Source: Nitrosomonas sp. | GTDB lineage: Bacteria; Pseudomonadota; Gammaproteobacteria; Burkholderiales; Nitrosomonadaceae | Direction of reading: 5' to 3' | NCBI GenBank assembly: GCA_031316255.1 | Contig: JALDQW010000001.1 | Location: 1,674,001 to 1,738,000 of the forward strand | Length of the DNA: 64,000 nucleotides | Shown: in pieces, positions 19,416 to 30,188 of the stretch | How the letters are laid out: each line of letters starts with the position of its first letter | How positions within the stretch are numbered: the first letter of the stretch is position 1 | Made by a program: the position numbers and the translations under genes | Notes under the pieces: generated by a model | The model's database searches: none | The model's input: the letters and a program-made list of their open reading frames with translations, nothing else | What the model was told of the DNA's origin: nothing

Positions 19416-19556
19416 GGGTACCTCTAAAAATTCAGAGTTTTAAACAAGACGAGGCGAGAACAAAAAATATTGACGCAGCATATGATTGATATGTAAGGAA
19501 GTATTTTTTGTGAGCAACGACGTATTGTGACAAAATATGGATTTTTAGAGATGCCC
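19416..19556 (+). mobile_element. MITE copy 1, 141 bp, IS5-type ends
   Basis: A 141-bp non-coding element bounded by inverted ends (GGGTACCTCTAAAAA on the left and TTTTTAGAGATGCCC on the right) and a 4-bp target duplication TATT on both sides (19412-19415 and 19557-19560). Another copy, in opposite orientation and about 94% identical by eye, lies at 51046-51186. The ends match the 16-bp terminal repeats of the IS5-family element at 20666-22000, so that transposase family probably mobilised it. An internal A/T-rich inverted repeat (ACAAAAAATAT / GTATTTTTTGT) would let the RNA fold. Confidence 0.9.
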
Positions 19557-19589
19557 TATTGATTGAGGCAGTCTAATAAGTGACAAGTT

Positions 19590-19970
19590 TCACGATACAC
19601 GATGCTGCCTGTAATCGCGGAAATTTAACGCAACCGATAGGAAGATTACAACTGCAAGGGAAATTCCCGCGCCACTGTTAACAAAACCGGTTTCAAGTCC
19701 CAATCCCATTATGTCATTAAATAGATAAATAAGAAACGAATGCGGTAAGTCAGTCTCGCCAATTGCTCGTTTGATCTGCCAGTGCCAATCCGTTAAAACG
19801 CAGTAGCCGAGACCATACCATATTCCCATACCCAGCCAGGAAAATATAGTAACGCCCACTGAAACCAAATGCCAGCGCCGTGTGCGCATCCAGATCCAGC
19901 CGATTAGATTAAAACTGATAACGATGCAGTGTGCCATAAAAAGAAAAGAATCCAGTACCTGGAGCATCAT
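19590..19970 (-). CDS. DUF2784 membrane protein
   Basis: A 126-residue protein with three to four hydrophobic segments and the Trp-rich DUF2784 pattern: an N-terminal 'DSFLFMAHCIVISFNLIGW' helix, a 'WLGMGIWYGLGYCVLTDWHWQI' block and a final hydrophobic helix. The family consists of small inner-membrane proteins of unknown function. The MITE lies 33 bp beyond its 3' end. No clear ribosome binding site precedes the start at 19970. Confidence 0.75.
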   Translation of the reverse strand: MMLQVLDSFLFMAHCIVISFNLIGWIWMRTRRWHLVSVGVTIFSWLGMGIWYGLGYCVLTDWHWQIKRAIGETDLPHSFLIYLFNDIMGLGLETGFVNSGAGISLAVVIFLSVALNFRDYRQHRVS

Positions 19971-20368
19971 ATCAATCTATCTGTCTTTGATATTTGAGGT
20001 GACGGTTTTTTTGTTTGTTTCACGGCGTAATTTTAATTCTTTTCAATAAAACAATGTATTAAAATATAATGAACGATTGTCTTTGGAAGACTTTTTAATT
20101 TTGAAGAATGGAATTGGCTAATAAAAATTAATGTTAACTCGTATGCTATCCATCAGATATTGCTGGGCTCACCGTTCCAATAGGGTTGTGCAACAAGGCG
20201 CAGTACTAAGAAAGAGGCCGTTTCCTTTTCGAATATTGCAGCGCAGTTGCACAACACTATGGTGGCACCGTGACGTATGACATGCCATGTACATTGATAA
20301 GTACACTCGTTTTTTGAAGAGTGTATTATGCTATTTGCTCATTCTAATACAATGATCAGACTAAATAT
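19971..20368. other. Intergenic region with inverted repeats
   Basis: No gene is seen in about 400 bp. It contains the 10-bp inverted repeat at 20185-20255 and a short hairpin ACACTC/GAGTGT near 20303-20325 just upstream of the ArsC/Spx-family gene. Confidence 0.5.
20185..20255. repeat. Inverted repeat GTTGTGCAAC, 51-bp spacer
   Basis: GTTGTGCAAC at 20185-20194 and its exact reverse complement GTTGCACAAC at 20246-20255; beyond the arms, GCGCAG is also partly shared. It may be a tiny relic of another mobile element or a structured RNA; no target duplication was established. Confidence 0.5.
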
Positions 20369-20665
20369 ATGCTTAAATTTTATGGTTACAAAAAATGCGG
20401 TACCTGCCGGAAGGCTGAGAAATTCTTGCAGCAGGCTGGGATTGTTTTCGAATATATCGATATTACTGAGAGTTCGCTGACAGCAAGTGAGCTTGAAGCG
20501 ATTGCAGAACGGGCACAGGTGCCTTTAAAGAAGCTTTTCAATACCAGCGGGATTCAATATCGTGAGCTAAAAATCAAAGAAAGTTTGCCTACTTTGTCGA
20601 ATCGGGAAATACTGACTTTGCTTGCTGGAAATGGTCGCTTGATTAAGCGACCTTTGATTACTGAT

Positions 20666-22000
20666 GGGCATCTCTAAAAATACCTTATATAAAGAGAATT
20701 TTTCCAAGCCGGGGAACGATTAGTTCGATTCCCGATATTTTTCTGTTCAAGAATTTGATTATTGCTCAGTTCAAGGCGTTTTGGGTTGTTATCCTCTCGT
20801 TTTTCCTATTTTAGGCAATTCTGGGCGTAATAACCCTGTCGAAACTGAAACATCTTTTGCGAATCAACGTCACCACACGCTTAATGTTGTAAACGAGGTT
20901 GAGCAAGCCTATTTGTACTTTTGCTCTCATAAGCCCTATGGTACGAATAGTGATTCCACCCAGTTCATTCGTCATCGAACCAAATACATGTTCAACCCGT
21001 GCGCGCACCTGTGATTTCTTTTTGTTGCCAAACTTTTGCGTGTCCGTGAGTGGATGATTGCGAGCACCTTTTTCGTGAATGCGGCTCGTGTGTCCAGAAG
21101 TAGCCAGAATTTCTTCCTGTGCTTCGCTGCGATAGGCTGAATCCGCGTAAACATCAGTCCCTCCCTCTTTAGGGGATTGCAGCACTTCTGCCAAAACCTG
21201 GCTATCGTGAACTTCCGCTGATGTAAATTCCCATGGGTTATCAACTTGGTACACTGATCCACATTCACGTGATCTTTGTAACCATAAAACGATTCGTTGT
21301 TCTTCTTCGTCCAACGCGCATCAATGTCTTTTTGTGCCAGCTTGTGAGGATTTTGCCCCCATTCAATCGGAATCGCACCTTCCTTGATGATCTTGTTCTC
21401 CTCACGCGTATTACGTTGCTTGGGAACCGTCACAAAAGTTGCATCAATGATCTGACCTGACTTCAGCTCAACATCCAGCTCCCGTAAACATTCAGCAAAT
21501 CTCGCAAATAGCCGTTCAATCAGTTGATTCTCCTTCAACTCCTCCCGAAACGCCCACATCGTTTTTGCATCCGGTACCACCCCCGCCAAATCAAGCCCCA
21601 AAAAACGCATGAAACTCAATCGATCCCGTACTTGATACTCCAACCGGTCCTCCGACAGATTATGCATTCTTTGCAATACCAGCATCTTGAATAGCATCAC
21701 CCGATCAAAGGGTTTGCGACCAGCCGCGCTTTTCCTAGGCTTCGTAGTCGTCTCCCTGAGAAGATCAGCGAATAAATTCCAGTCGATCATGCGATTCAGT
21801 TCTTCAAGCGGATCTCTTAGCTTGCTTAGCTGTTCATAGCGATTTTCAAGGTCAAAAAAACTGAATTGCATGATGGAATCCTATATCAGTGAATATGACT
21901 ATTAACTATAATAAACAATGTGTTATTATACACTAACTATGAAAAATGGCTTCCCTTCCTGAATTACCCTGTCTTGTAATATCAATTTTTAGAGATGCCC
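20666..22000 (-). mobile_element. IS5-family insertion sequence, 1335 bp
   Basis: Perfect 16-bp terminal inverted repeats (GGGCATCTCTAAAAAT and its complement) bound the element at 20666 and 22000. A 4-bp target duplication TGAT flanks it. It carries one transposase gene on the minus strand, in two frames. The target is the 3' end of the ArsC/Spx-family gene, and the right end is 397 bp from the amoC start codon. The two MITEs in this window have the same ends. Confidence 0.95.
20811..21871 (-). pseudogene. IS5-family transposase, frameshifted
   Basis: The first frame (from 21871) gives the N-terminal DUF772-type domain and the first catalytic Asp (IIDATFV). Homology moves to a second frame near 21230-21240, which gives the second Asp (VYADSAYR) and the Glu (RARVEHVFG), ending at 20811. 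The shift is -1 and lies in a GGG run (ACCCATGGGAATTT on the coding strand); adding one G restores 'ITHGEFTSAEVHDSQ', which is typical of the family. The intact protein would be about 350 residues. No slippery heptamer is seen at the junction, so a deletion is more likely than programmed frameshifting, though a sequencing error cannot be excluded. Confidence 0.85.
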
Positions 22001-22064
22001 TGATGGAGAACGTGCAACAGTAGGTTATTGTGAAGAACGGTTTGCGGAAGTTTGGTACAAATAA

Positions 22065-23204
<1,140 letters not shown>

Positions 23205-23220
23205 TCTAAGCTAGACTATA

Positions 23221-23249
23221 CATCGCCCAAGCGAGAAGCCTGGGCGATG
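23221..23249 (+). terminator. amoC-amoA intergenic hairpin
   Basis: CATCGCCCAAG and CCTGGGCGATG pair around a 7-base loop, 16 bp after amoC. There is no U tract, so it is more likely an RNA-stabilising or partial-termination stem than a full terminator. It could explain higher amoC than amoAB transcript levels. Confidence 0.7.
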
Positions 23250-23390
23250 CTCTGTGAGGCTACGGGATGCAGATAAAGGGAGTAATAATAATGCATTCTG
23301 AGAAATCTCGAGGAGATGTAGTGAAAGGCAGTGAAGGAATCGTCATGTTATTAAATTAATATCACACGAAACAAACGAAGGGAGAGTCTA

Positions 23391-24215
23391 GTGAGCAGAA
23401 CAGACGAAATTATAGCGGCGGCGAAGATGCCGCCGGAAGCGGTTAGGATGTCCAGATACATTGATGCGGTGTATTTTCCAATTCTGTGTATACTTTTGGT
23501 AGGTACATTCCACATGCACTTTATGCTATTGGCAGGTGACTGGGATTTCTGGTTGGATTGGAAAGACCGTCAGTGGTGGCCGGTAGTGACACCGATTGTA
23601 GGCGTTATGTATTGTGCGGCATTGATGTACTATCTGTGGGTAAACTACCGTTTACCGTATGGTGCGACCTTATGTATTGTTTGCCTGTTAATAGGTGAAT
23701 GGCTGACGCGTTACTGGGGTTTTTACTGGTGGTCACACTATCCGATCAACTTTGTATTGCCATCGACAATGATACCAGGCGCATTGATGCTTGACACGAT
23801 CTTGTTGTTGACAGGAAACTGGTTGGTTACAGCATTGATTGGTGGCGGATTCTGGGGATTGTTCTTTTATCCTGGCAACTGGCCGATATTTGGTCCAACC
23901 CACTTACCGGTGGTTGTAGAAGGCGTATTGCTTTCAGTAGCTGACTACACGGGATTCTTGTATGTACGTACAGGTACACCGGAATATGTTCGATTGATTG
24001 AACAAGGGTCACTGAGGACATTTGGTGGACACACCACGGTGATTGCGGCGTTCTTCTCGGCCTTTGTATCCATGCTGATGTTCTGTGTATGGTGGTACTT
24101 TGGCAAAATCTATTGCACCGCGTTTTACTATGTTAAAGGCGAAAGAGGCCGTATTTCAATGAAGATGGACGTTACGGCATATGGTGAAGCAGGATTTGCA
24201 GAGAGGATCAAATAA
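23391..24215 (+). CDS. amoA: Ammonia monooxygenase subunit A
   Basis: A 274-residue multi-span membrane subunit, the standard marker gene of ammonia oxidisers. Characteristic segments include [42 protein letters not shown] and [17 protein letters not shown]. Translation starts at GTG, preceded by GGGAGAG, as in other Nitrosomonas. The TAA overlaps the amoB ATG by one base (TAATG), so the two are translationally coupled. Confidence 0.98.
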   Translation: MSRTDEIIAAAKMPPEAVRMSRYIDAVYFPILCILLVGTFHMHFMLLAGDWDFWLDWKDRQWWPVVTPIVGVMYCAALMYYLWVNYRLPYGATLCIVCLLIGEWLTRYWGFYWWSHYPINFVLPSTMIPGALMLDTILLLTGNWLVTALIGGGFWGLFFYPGNWPIFGPTHLPVVVEGVLLSVADYTGFLYVRTGTPEYVRLIEQGSLRTFGGHTTVIAAFFSAFVSMLMFCVWWYFGKIYCTAFYYVKGERGRISMKMDVTAYGEAGFAERIK

Positions 24216-25477
24216 TGAAAATAAAGAACATCTTTAAGCTTGGCGTCATGGGATTGTATGGCGCAGCGATAGGAGCCGCGACACTGGCGTTGACAGTAGC
24301 GGTAGACGTGACACCGGTAGCGGCGCATGGTGAACGTTCACAGGAGCCATTTTTGCGTATGCGTTCCATCCAATGGTACGACATGAGATGGGAGCCTAAG
24401 GTCACCAAGGTGAACGACATTGCGACCATGTCAGGAAAGTTTCACCTGGCGGAAGACTGGCCCCGTGCGGTTGGCAAGCCGGAGCGTGCGTTCTTCAACG
24501 TTGGTAGTCCGAGTCCGGTATTTGTTCGTTTGAGCACCAAGCTGAATGGCGAACCGATGTTCATATCAGGGCCGTTGGTTATTGGTCGTGACTATGAATT
24601 TGAAGTCAAGCTGAAAGCGCGTATACCTGGCCGTCATCATATGCACGCGATGGTTAACGTAAAAGACGCAGGACCGATTGCAGGGCCTGCATCGTGGATG
24701 AACATCACAGGCAACTGGGATGACTTTACCAACCCTATCAAGACACTGACAGGCGATACTATTGATACAGAGACCTTCAACTTTGCCAATGGTATATTCT
24801 GGCATCTTGTATGGACGGGTCTGGGCATATTCTGGATTGGCTATTATGTAGCACGTCCGATGTTTTTGCCACGTAGCCGTGTATTATTGGCGTATGGTGA
24901 TGACCTGTTGTTGGATCCAATGGATCGTAAGGTAGCGTGGGCGGTAGCGATACTGACCTGTACGTTGGTATGGGGTGGTTATCGTTATACGGAAAGCACC
25001 TATCCATATACGATTCCGATTCAGGCTGGTGAGTCCAAGATAGATCCACTGCCGATTGAGCCAAACCCGGTAGCGATCAGAATAACGCATGCTAACTATG
25101 ACGTACCAGGGCGTGCATTACGTATTACCATGGACGTTACCAACAATGGTGATACAGCGATCAACATTGGTGAGTTCACGACAGCGGGTGTACGTTTTGT
25201 AAACGCGCTGGGCCGTGAGCATCTTGATCCTGATTATCCGAGAGAGCTGGTTGCAACAGGCTTGACATTGGATAATGACGCAGCGATTGAGCCAGGCGAG
25301 ACCCGTGAAGTCAAACTGGAAGCTAAAGACGCATTGTGGGAAGTGCAGCGTTTGATGGCTTTGTTGGGTGATCCGGAAAGTCGTTTTGGTGGATTGTTGA
25401 TGACATGGGATGAAGAAGGCAACCGTTACATCAACAGTATTGCTGGAGCGGTAATCCCGGTCTTTACGAGACTCTAA
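24215..25477 (+). CDS. amoB: Ammonia monooxygenase subunit B
   Basis: A 420-residue subunit with two periplasmic cupredoxin-like domains joined by membrane helices. The N-terminal signal sequence ends near VAA, leaving His38 at the start of the mature chain, the first copper ligand. The H-x-H pair is H142/H144 in GRHHMHAM. A membrane pair lies around residues 190-260. The last gene of the operon; a strong terminator follows 19 bp later. No amoE/amoD (orf4/orf5) follow, unlike the classical N. europaea arrangement. Confidence 0.98.
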   Translation: MKIKNIFKLGVMGLYGAAIGAATLALTVAVDVTPVAAHGERSQEPFLRMRSIQWYDMRWEPKVTKVNDIATMSGKFHLAEDWPRAVGKPERAFFNVGSPSPVFVRLSTKLNGEPMFISGPLVIGRDYEFEVKLKARIPGRHHMHAMVNVKDAGPIAGPASWMNITGNWDDFTNPIKTLTGDTIDTETFNFANGIFWHLVWTGLGIFWIGYYVARPMFLPRSRVLLAYGDDLLLDPMDRKVAWAVAILTCTLVWGGYRYTESTYPYTIPIQAGESKIDPLPIEPNPVAIRITHANYDVPGRALRITMDVTNNGDTAINIGEFTTAGVRFVNALGREHLDPDYPRELVATGLTLDNDAAIEPGETREVKLEAKDALWEVQRLMALLGDPESRFGGLLMTWDEEGNRYINSIAGAVIPVFTRL

Positions 25478-25496
25478 AAAGTAGACAAGCAACAAC

Positions 25497-25541
25497 GCCG
25501 GTACACCACTGTCGCAAGACAGCCGGTGTACCGGCTTTTTT
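25497..25541 (+). terminator. Rho-independent terminator of amoCAB
   Basis: GCCGGTACACC pairs perfectly with GGTGTACCGGC; an inner CTGTC/GACAG stem with a GCAA loop extends the hairpin. Six T residues follow directly. It closes the amo operon. Confidence 0.93.
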
Positions 25542-26132
25542 ATTGAAATGACTTCAGTGCTGGCGCAAGCGCAAATCGTTTTACCCACGCTTTTTAGCAA
25601 ACATAAAAAATCCGCTGGATGTGATATTCAGTTTTACTTTGGCGATGATTGAATAAATAGTTTGACGGTTAGAGTTTATCGCGAACATTTATGTTTATTG
25701 TCGCATCCTCGGAAATTCGTTATAGCAACCTAAATATTTTCCTTTCTCGATTCGATCCAACTTGAATCTTTTGTGTACGGTAGCTCGAATATATTTCAAC
25801 GCAGAGATCAATTGCAGAAATTACTTTTACCAACCGTATAAATATATTTCGTATGAATCTTACTGCAGATTTGAAATCACTATTAGAATTGCATTGAAAA
25901 AACAATCGAGTTATCTATTTTGTAGTGACTAAAGAATTAGGACGGTCATTTATTAGCGAAATGTATCGAATGTATTTACAAGGAACCATGTTGAGAATGT
26001 GACTTATATGTGGTTTTATATCGATTGTGTCGAGCATTCAAATGTATAAGTATAAGGATATAGATTCAATATCGAATTGACTTATAGACTTCGATAACAA
26101 TGTAGCTTATTTCGTTAAATGGAAAAATATAA
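25542..26132. other. Intergenic region, nothing seen
   Basis: About 590 bp of AT-rich DNA between the amo terminator and the AI-2E transporter gene. No gene or remnant of amoE/amoD is recognisable on either strand. A promoter for the downstream operon must lie here. Confidence 0.5.
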
Positions 26133-27200
26133 ATGAGTACAAATGATCAGTCTAAGGGTTTGCATTATCTGTGGTGGTTATTGGTGGGTATTACGACAGG
26201 TGCGCTTATATATTTACTAAGCCCAATTTTGACACCATTTTTGCTGGCGGCTGTGATTGCTTATATTTGTAATCCAATGGTTACACGTATGGCTGAATAT
26301 AAAATTCCACGAACACTGGGCGCGGTCTTTGTCATGTTGCTTTTAATCGGTGTATTTGCAGCATTGATTTTGGTTATGGTGCCTTTATTTGAAAAAGAAG
26401 CAAGACATTTAATTGAAAAAACACCGATCTATTTTGATATTATAAAAAATCAGTTTATTCCATGGCTTGAATCGCATATGAATTTGAACTTGCAATTTGA
26501 TCTGAATTCGATTAAGCAGGCCATGTCTGGACATTGGCATAGTGCGGGCGGAATGGCGGCAAAATTGTTGCCTTCACTAACAAGTGGCGGTATGGCGATT
26601 GTTGAATTTTTTGTTAATCTTTTGTTGGTCCCGGTAGTATTGTTTTATTTGCTCCGTGACTGGAATCAAATAGTAAAACAGTTTGATGAAATGATACCCC
26701 GTTATTGGCATAATCAAGTTGTATCCTTGGCGAAGGAAACTGATCGTATTTTGGCTGAGTTTCTACGGGGGCAGTTATCTGTAATATTTATAATGAGTAT
26801 CTGCTACATTACCGGTTTATGGCTGGTCGGTTTGGAGTTTGCCTTACCAATCGGCCTTGTGGCTGGTATTCTAGTTTTTGTGCCCTATTTGGGAATGATA
26901 GTAGGGTTGACCCTGGCAACATTTGCTGCACTTATGCAGTTTCAGGGATGGGCGGGCGTTATCCCGGTATGGATTGTATTTGCAATTGGTCAGTTACTGG
27001 AAGGCATGCTGATTACACCTTGGTTAGTCGGCGATAGAATAGGCTTGCATCCCGTAATGGTTATTTTTGCATTACTTGCGTTTGGGCAATTGTTTGGCTT
27101 CTTTGGCATTCTTTTGGCGTTGCCTGTAAGTGCTGTTTTACTGGTTTGGTTGCGACATATTCAATCACACTATTTGGAGAGTGATCTCTATATAAAATAA
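26133..27200 (+). CDS. AI-2E family transporter (PerM/YhhT-like)
   Basis: A 355-residue integral membrane protein of the AI-2E exporter family. It has N-terminal paired membrane helices ('LIYLLSPILTPFLLAAVIAYI'), a cytoplasmic amphipathic region (~90-150) and a C-terminal group of helices with 'GLVAGILVFVPYLGMIVGL'. Members of the family export AI-2 or work as Na+/H+ antiporters, and the substrate cannot be assigned. The gene is followed by hda 75 bp later, an association common in betaproteobacteria. Confidence 0.88.
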   Translation: MSTNDQSKGLHYLWWLLVGITTGALIYLLSPILTPFLLAAVIAYICNPMVTRMAEYKIPRTLGAVFVMLLLIGVFAALILVMVPLFEKEARHLIEKTPIYFDIIKNQFIPWLESHMNLNLQFDLNSIKQAMSGHWHSAGGMAAKLLPSLTSGGMAIVEFFVNLLLVPVVLFYLLRDWNQIVKQFDEMIPRYWHNQVVSLAKETDRILAEFLRGQLSVIFIMSICYITGLWLVGLEFALPIGLVAGILVFVPYLGMIVGLTLATFAALMQFQGWAGVIPVWIVFAIGQLLEGMLITPWLVGDRIGLHPVMVIFALLAFGQLFGFFGILLALPVSAVLLVWLRHIQSHYLESDLYIK

Positions 27201-27275
27201 TGAAATTGTTAATACGATATCAACTTGATTGTGTAGAATAAATTTTTATCGAGCGTGTATGCATTTATTCTTCAA

Positions 27276-27953
27276 ATGAAACAATTATTACTAGATATCA
27301 GGTTGCCAACTGTGCCTTCATTGATTAATTTTGTGCCGGGAAGTAATCATGAATTAGTGCAATTGTTAAAAAGAATTCTTGTGAATCAAGAGAAAGAGCG
27401 TTTTGTTTATATTTGGGGAAAAATAGGTTGCGGCAAAAGTCATTTATTACAAGCCGTGGTTGAGTACTATATCCAGATAGAACGCAAGGCTTGGTATTTC
27501 CCCGGTGAAATAACACAAGAGTCTCAGTTAACGGATGATCTTGGATGTTTAGCAGTCGATGATGTTGAACGATTGGACAATGACGCTCAGATCCAATTAT
27601 TCAAAATTTATAATCAATTACGTAATGATGGAAATGCTTACTTATTGGTAAGTGGAACTGTGGCGCCGTCACAGTTAAAACTAAGGCAAGATTTAGTTAC
27701 CCGTTTGGGATGGGGGTTAGTTTATCAGGTCCATGAATTAACTGAAGATGAAAAAATTAAGGCAATGCAAAATCATGCGATTGAACGAGGATTTGATCTG
27801 AGAAAGGAAATTTGTCAATATTTACTGCGACATACTCAACGTGATTTACCTTCATTATTGATGATTCTAGATGCATTGGATCGATATTCTTTGATCCAGA
27901 AACGACAAATTACCATTCCGTTATTAAAAGAACTGTTACAAGGCGTTTCTTAA
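27276..27953 (+). CDS. hda: DnaA regulatory inactivator Hda
   Basis: A 225-residue DnaA-like AAA+ protein without the DNA-binding domain. With the sliding clamp it stimulates ATP hydrolysis by DnaA and so limits re-initiation of replication. The N-terminal QLLLDI (residues 3-8) fits the clamp-binding motif and supports the ATG at 27276 over an upstream GTG at 27255. Walker A is GKIGCGKS (48-55), Walker B LAVDDVER. It is followed at 14 bp by a HAD phosphatase gene. Confidence 0.9.
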   Translation: MKQLLLDIRLPTVPSLINFVPGSNHELVQLLKRILVNQEKERFVYIWGKIGCGKSHLLQAVVEYYIQIERKAWYFPGEITQESQLTDDLGCLAVDDVERLDNDAQIQLFKIYNQLRNDGNAYLLVSGTVAPSQLKLRQDLVTRLGWGLVYQVHELTEDEKIKAMQNHAIERGFDLRKEICQYLLRHTQRDLPSLLMILDALDRYSLIQKRQITIPLLKELLQGVS

Positions 27954-27967
27954 CCGATTTAATTATT

Positions 27968-28636
27968 ATGAAATTAGCATTATTTGATTTGGATAATACC
28001 TTAATCACAGGTGATAGTGATTTTGAATGGGCGCAATTTTTAATTGAAAAAAAAGCACTAGACCGTGAACTGCACGAAGCGCGCAATTTGGAATTTTATG
28101 AGCAATATAAAGCAGGCACTCTGGATATTCATGAATTTCTGGACTTTCAGCTCAAACCTTTATCGCGGCATCCACGAAGTCAGTTGGAAACTTGGCGGGC
28201 CGAGTTTATTAAAAAAAAGATCAAGCCACTGATTGCGCCGGGTACACAGCAGTTGATAGAAGGTCATATGTTGGATGGGGATTTGTGCATTATTATAACC
28301 GCAACAAATAGTTTCGTGACAGCGCCGATTGCACAGACTTTGGGGATCAGTAACTTGATTGCCACAAACCCTGAAGAAAAAGACGGCGAGTTTACTGGGA
28401 AAGTTTCTGGCACACCCTGTTTCAGGGAAGGTAAGATTGAACGTCTTGAAGCATGGCTGGACCATCACAATCTTACATGGTTATCCTTCTTGCAAAGCTG
28501 GTTTTATAGTGATTCACTGAATGATTTGCCATTGTTAAGCAAAGTTACGCATCCAGTAGCTGTCGATCCTGATGCGACGTTAAATAAACATGCGTTGGAA
28601 AATGACTGGCCTGTTATCAGTTTGCGAAAGGCATAG
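27968..28636 (+). CDS. HAD-superfamily IB phosphatase (SerB-like)
   Basis: A 222-residue haloacid dehalogenase hydrolase. Motif I is FDLDNTLITGD, with D7 as the nucleophile and D9. Motif II Thr is in 'IIITATN', and motif III/IV is 'YSDSLNDLPLL'. It belongs to subfamily IB, which contains phosphoserine phosphatases and phospholipid-linked phosphatases, and often sits after hda in betaproteobacteria. The exact substrate is unknown. It is probably in one operon with hda. Confidence 0.87.
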   Translation: MKLALFDLDNTLITGDSDFEWAQFLIEKKALDRELHEARNLEFYEQYKAGTLDIHEFLDFQLKPLSRHPRSQLETWRAEFIKKKIKPLIAPGTQQLIEGHMLDGDLCIIITATNSFVTAPIAQTLGISNLIATNPEEKDGEFTGKVSGTPCFREGKIERLEAWLDHHNLTWLSFLQSWFYSDSLNDLPLLSKVTHPVAVDPDATLNKHALENDWPVISLRKA

Positions 28637-28716
28637 CATGTGCATACTTTGGAAAATTGTGTATTTATATCGATGAAGGTAGGAGTCTGTTGACTGCGTC
28701 CGATTTATATGATGTG

Positions 28717-29907
28717 CTAGGAATTTAAGGTCTGTTTATACAATTTTGCAAAAGTATCGCTAACGTATGCTATTTGTTCAGTGGTATGTGCTGCATTAAC
28801 ACTGCATCGAACCAGGGATTTTCCGTCCGGGGCTGCGGGCGGTAGAATTAAATTTACGTAAATATTATGTTCCAGTAGCCTTTGCCATAATTGTAGCGCT
28901 TGGCGTGGATTATCCAGAATAGCTGCAATAACAGGTCCCGGTTCCGGGCCAAGTGAGTAGCCAGTCGCTTCAAGTTGTGTGTAGAGTTGAGTGCAATTTT
29001 TCCAAAGTTGTCTGCGCAAGTCGATGCCATCTCGCAGCAATTGTAAAGCAGCACGTGTTGATGCGATTGTTGCGGGAGAGGGCGATGCCGTGAAAATATA
29101 GGGATGGCTGACATAGCGTAATTGGTCGAGTTGAGGATGATTGCTCACACAAAATCCACCTATGCTACACAAACTTTTACTGAATGTGCCTGTGATAAAA
29201 TCAATTTCTTTCAGCAAGCCTGTTTTTTCTGCCAAGCCTTGTCCTTTCTCGCCAAGAACACCCAGGGAATGCGCCTCGTCAAGCAATAATGTGCAGTTGT
29301 ATTTGTTTTTCAGATGGACAATTTCTGCCAAAGGTGCTTGATCGCCCAGCATGCTATAAATACCTTCAACAATAACCAATGTGGTTTCAGTTCGCTCGCC
29401 CAAACGGCGCAGCCGTTTTTCCATATCGGTCATGTCATTATGTTTAAAACGGATAATTTCTGCTCCACTCAGAATACAGCCATCATATATACTTGCATGG
29501 GAGTCACCGTCGATTAATACGGTATCACCAGGTCCAACCAAACCAGAAATGGTGCCGAGGTTGGCTTGATAACCCGTGGTAAACACAATTCCGGCGCAAC
29601 ACTCATAGAAATCTGCAAATTCACGCTCAAGTGCACGATGTCCGTAATAATTGCCATTGGCCATTCTTGATCCGGTTGTACCTGTGCCTTCTTTATCAAG
29701 CGCTTGATGTGCTGCCTGAATACACTCAGACGAAAATGTTAGGCCCAGATAGTTATTTGTACCGAGTAAAAGAACACGGCGATCACCAATTCTTGCTTCG
29801 GTTGCGGAATATATTTCTTCAATTGGTATCCCAAATGCGCCAACACCGTCGGGTAATAAAGCCTTTCTTTTGGTTGCTGCCGCGTCAAGTTTCTCAAGTA
29901 AATTCAT
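28717..29907 (-). CDS. spt: Serine palmitoyltransferase-like alpha-oxoamine synthase
   Basis: A 396-residue PLP enzyme of the alpha-oxoamine synthase family. PLP Lys is K244 in GTFSKSLCS; D210 and H213 (LLDEAH) and H137 (GDSHAS) are the cofactor ligands. The family includes AONS (BioF), KBL and serine palmitoyltransferase. Context favours SPT: the gene directly follows an acyl carrier protein gene with no gap and lies downstream of an epimerase-type reductase and a fatty acyl-AMP ligase, the same set as the spt-acp-cerR-aas ceramide cluster of Caulobacter. SPT condenses L-serine with an acyl thioester to 3-ketosphinganine. No biotin genes adjoin it. Confidence 0.8.
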   Translation of the reverse strand: MNLLEKLDAAATKRKALLPDGVGAFGIPIEEIYSATEARIGDRRVLLLGTNNYLGLTFSSECIQAAHQALDKEGTGTTGSRMANGNYYGHRALEREFADFYECCAGIVFTTGYQANLGTISGLVGPGDTVLIDGDSHASIYDGCILSGAEIIRFKHNDMTDMEKRLRRLGERTETTLVIVEGIYSMLGDQAPLAEIVHLKNKYNCTLLLDEAHSLGVLGEKGQGLAEKTGLLKEIDFITGTFSKSLCSIGGFCVSNHPQLDQLRYVSHPYIFTASPSPATIASTRAALQLLRDGIDLRRQLWKNCTQLYTQLEATGYSLGPEPGPVIAAILDNPRQALQLWQRLLEHNIYVNLILPPAAPDGKSLVRCSVNAAHTTEQIAYVSDTFAKLYKQTLNS

Positions 29908-30162
29908 TTAGTGTGCAGATTTGATTTTGGATATGAGGCTTGCGAGTTCATGAACTGTTTGCACATCAGCCAATGCATTGATTGGAATTGAAATGTCAAA
30001 GGTATCTTCAATTTCCATAATCAGATTAAGTAGTTTGATTGAGTCAATTGATAATTCGCTGATAAGGTTTGTTTCAGCTGTGATGGTGACTTCTGAAGTT
30101 GTTAAACTGCTTAAACGGTCGCAAAGTAGTTGCATGATTTCATCGTAGTTACTTTCTGTCAT
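29908..30162 (-). CDS. acpR: Dedicated acyl carrier protein
   Basis: An 84-residue acyl carrier protein with the phosphopantetheine attachment site at S41 in IDSIKLL. It is distinct from the housekeeping FAS ACP (no DSLDTVEL). It lies between the reductase and SPT-like genes and abuts the latter exactly, so it should deliver the acyl chain to SPT, as the specialised ACP does in Caulobacter. The symbol is by analogy. Confidence 0.82.
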   Translation of the reverse strand: MTESNYDEIMQLLCDRLSSLTTSEVTITAETNLISELSIDSIKLLNLIMEIEDTFDISIPINALADVQTVHELASLISKIKSAH

Positions 30163-30188
30163 AAATCATAGAGCCCTCGAGCCTCTTG

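Larger units (their letters stand above)
20369..22064 (+). pseudogene. ArsC/Spx-family reductase, split by IS insertion
   Basis: The 5' part (20369-20665) encodes 99 residues of a thioredoxin-fold ArsC/Spx-family protein with the CGTC redox motif near residue 12 and a conserved ...RPLITDG ending. There the IS5-family element interrupts it, with TGAT duplicated at 20662-20665 and 22001-22004. Reading on from GGA at 22005 after removal of the IS and one TGAT restores the frame and yields GERATVGYCEERFAEVWYK and a stop at 22064, making a 118-residue protein of normal family length. As it stands, translation ends inside the IS after two foreign residues. The family includes arsenate reductase-like and regulatory Spx-like proteins; which one applies is not decidable. 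Confidence 0.9.

Noticed and set aside
20972..21314. Programmed -1 frameshift in the IS5 transposase
   Set aside because: No A6G-type or similar slippery heptamer at the point where homology changes frame; a one-base deletion is simpler.
25542..26132. Possible remnant of amoE/amoD after amoB
   Set aside because: No frame on either strand resembles these genes; stops are dense.
28717..29907. 8-amino-7-oxononanoate synthase (bioF) assignment
   Set aside because: No biotin genes nearby, whereas ACP, reductase and acyl-AMP ligase match a sphingolipid cluster; family level cannot exclude it, so the call is context-based.
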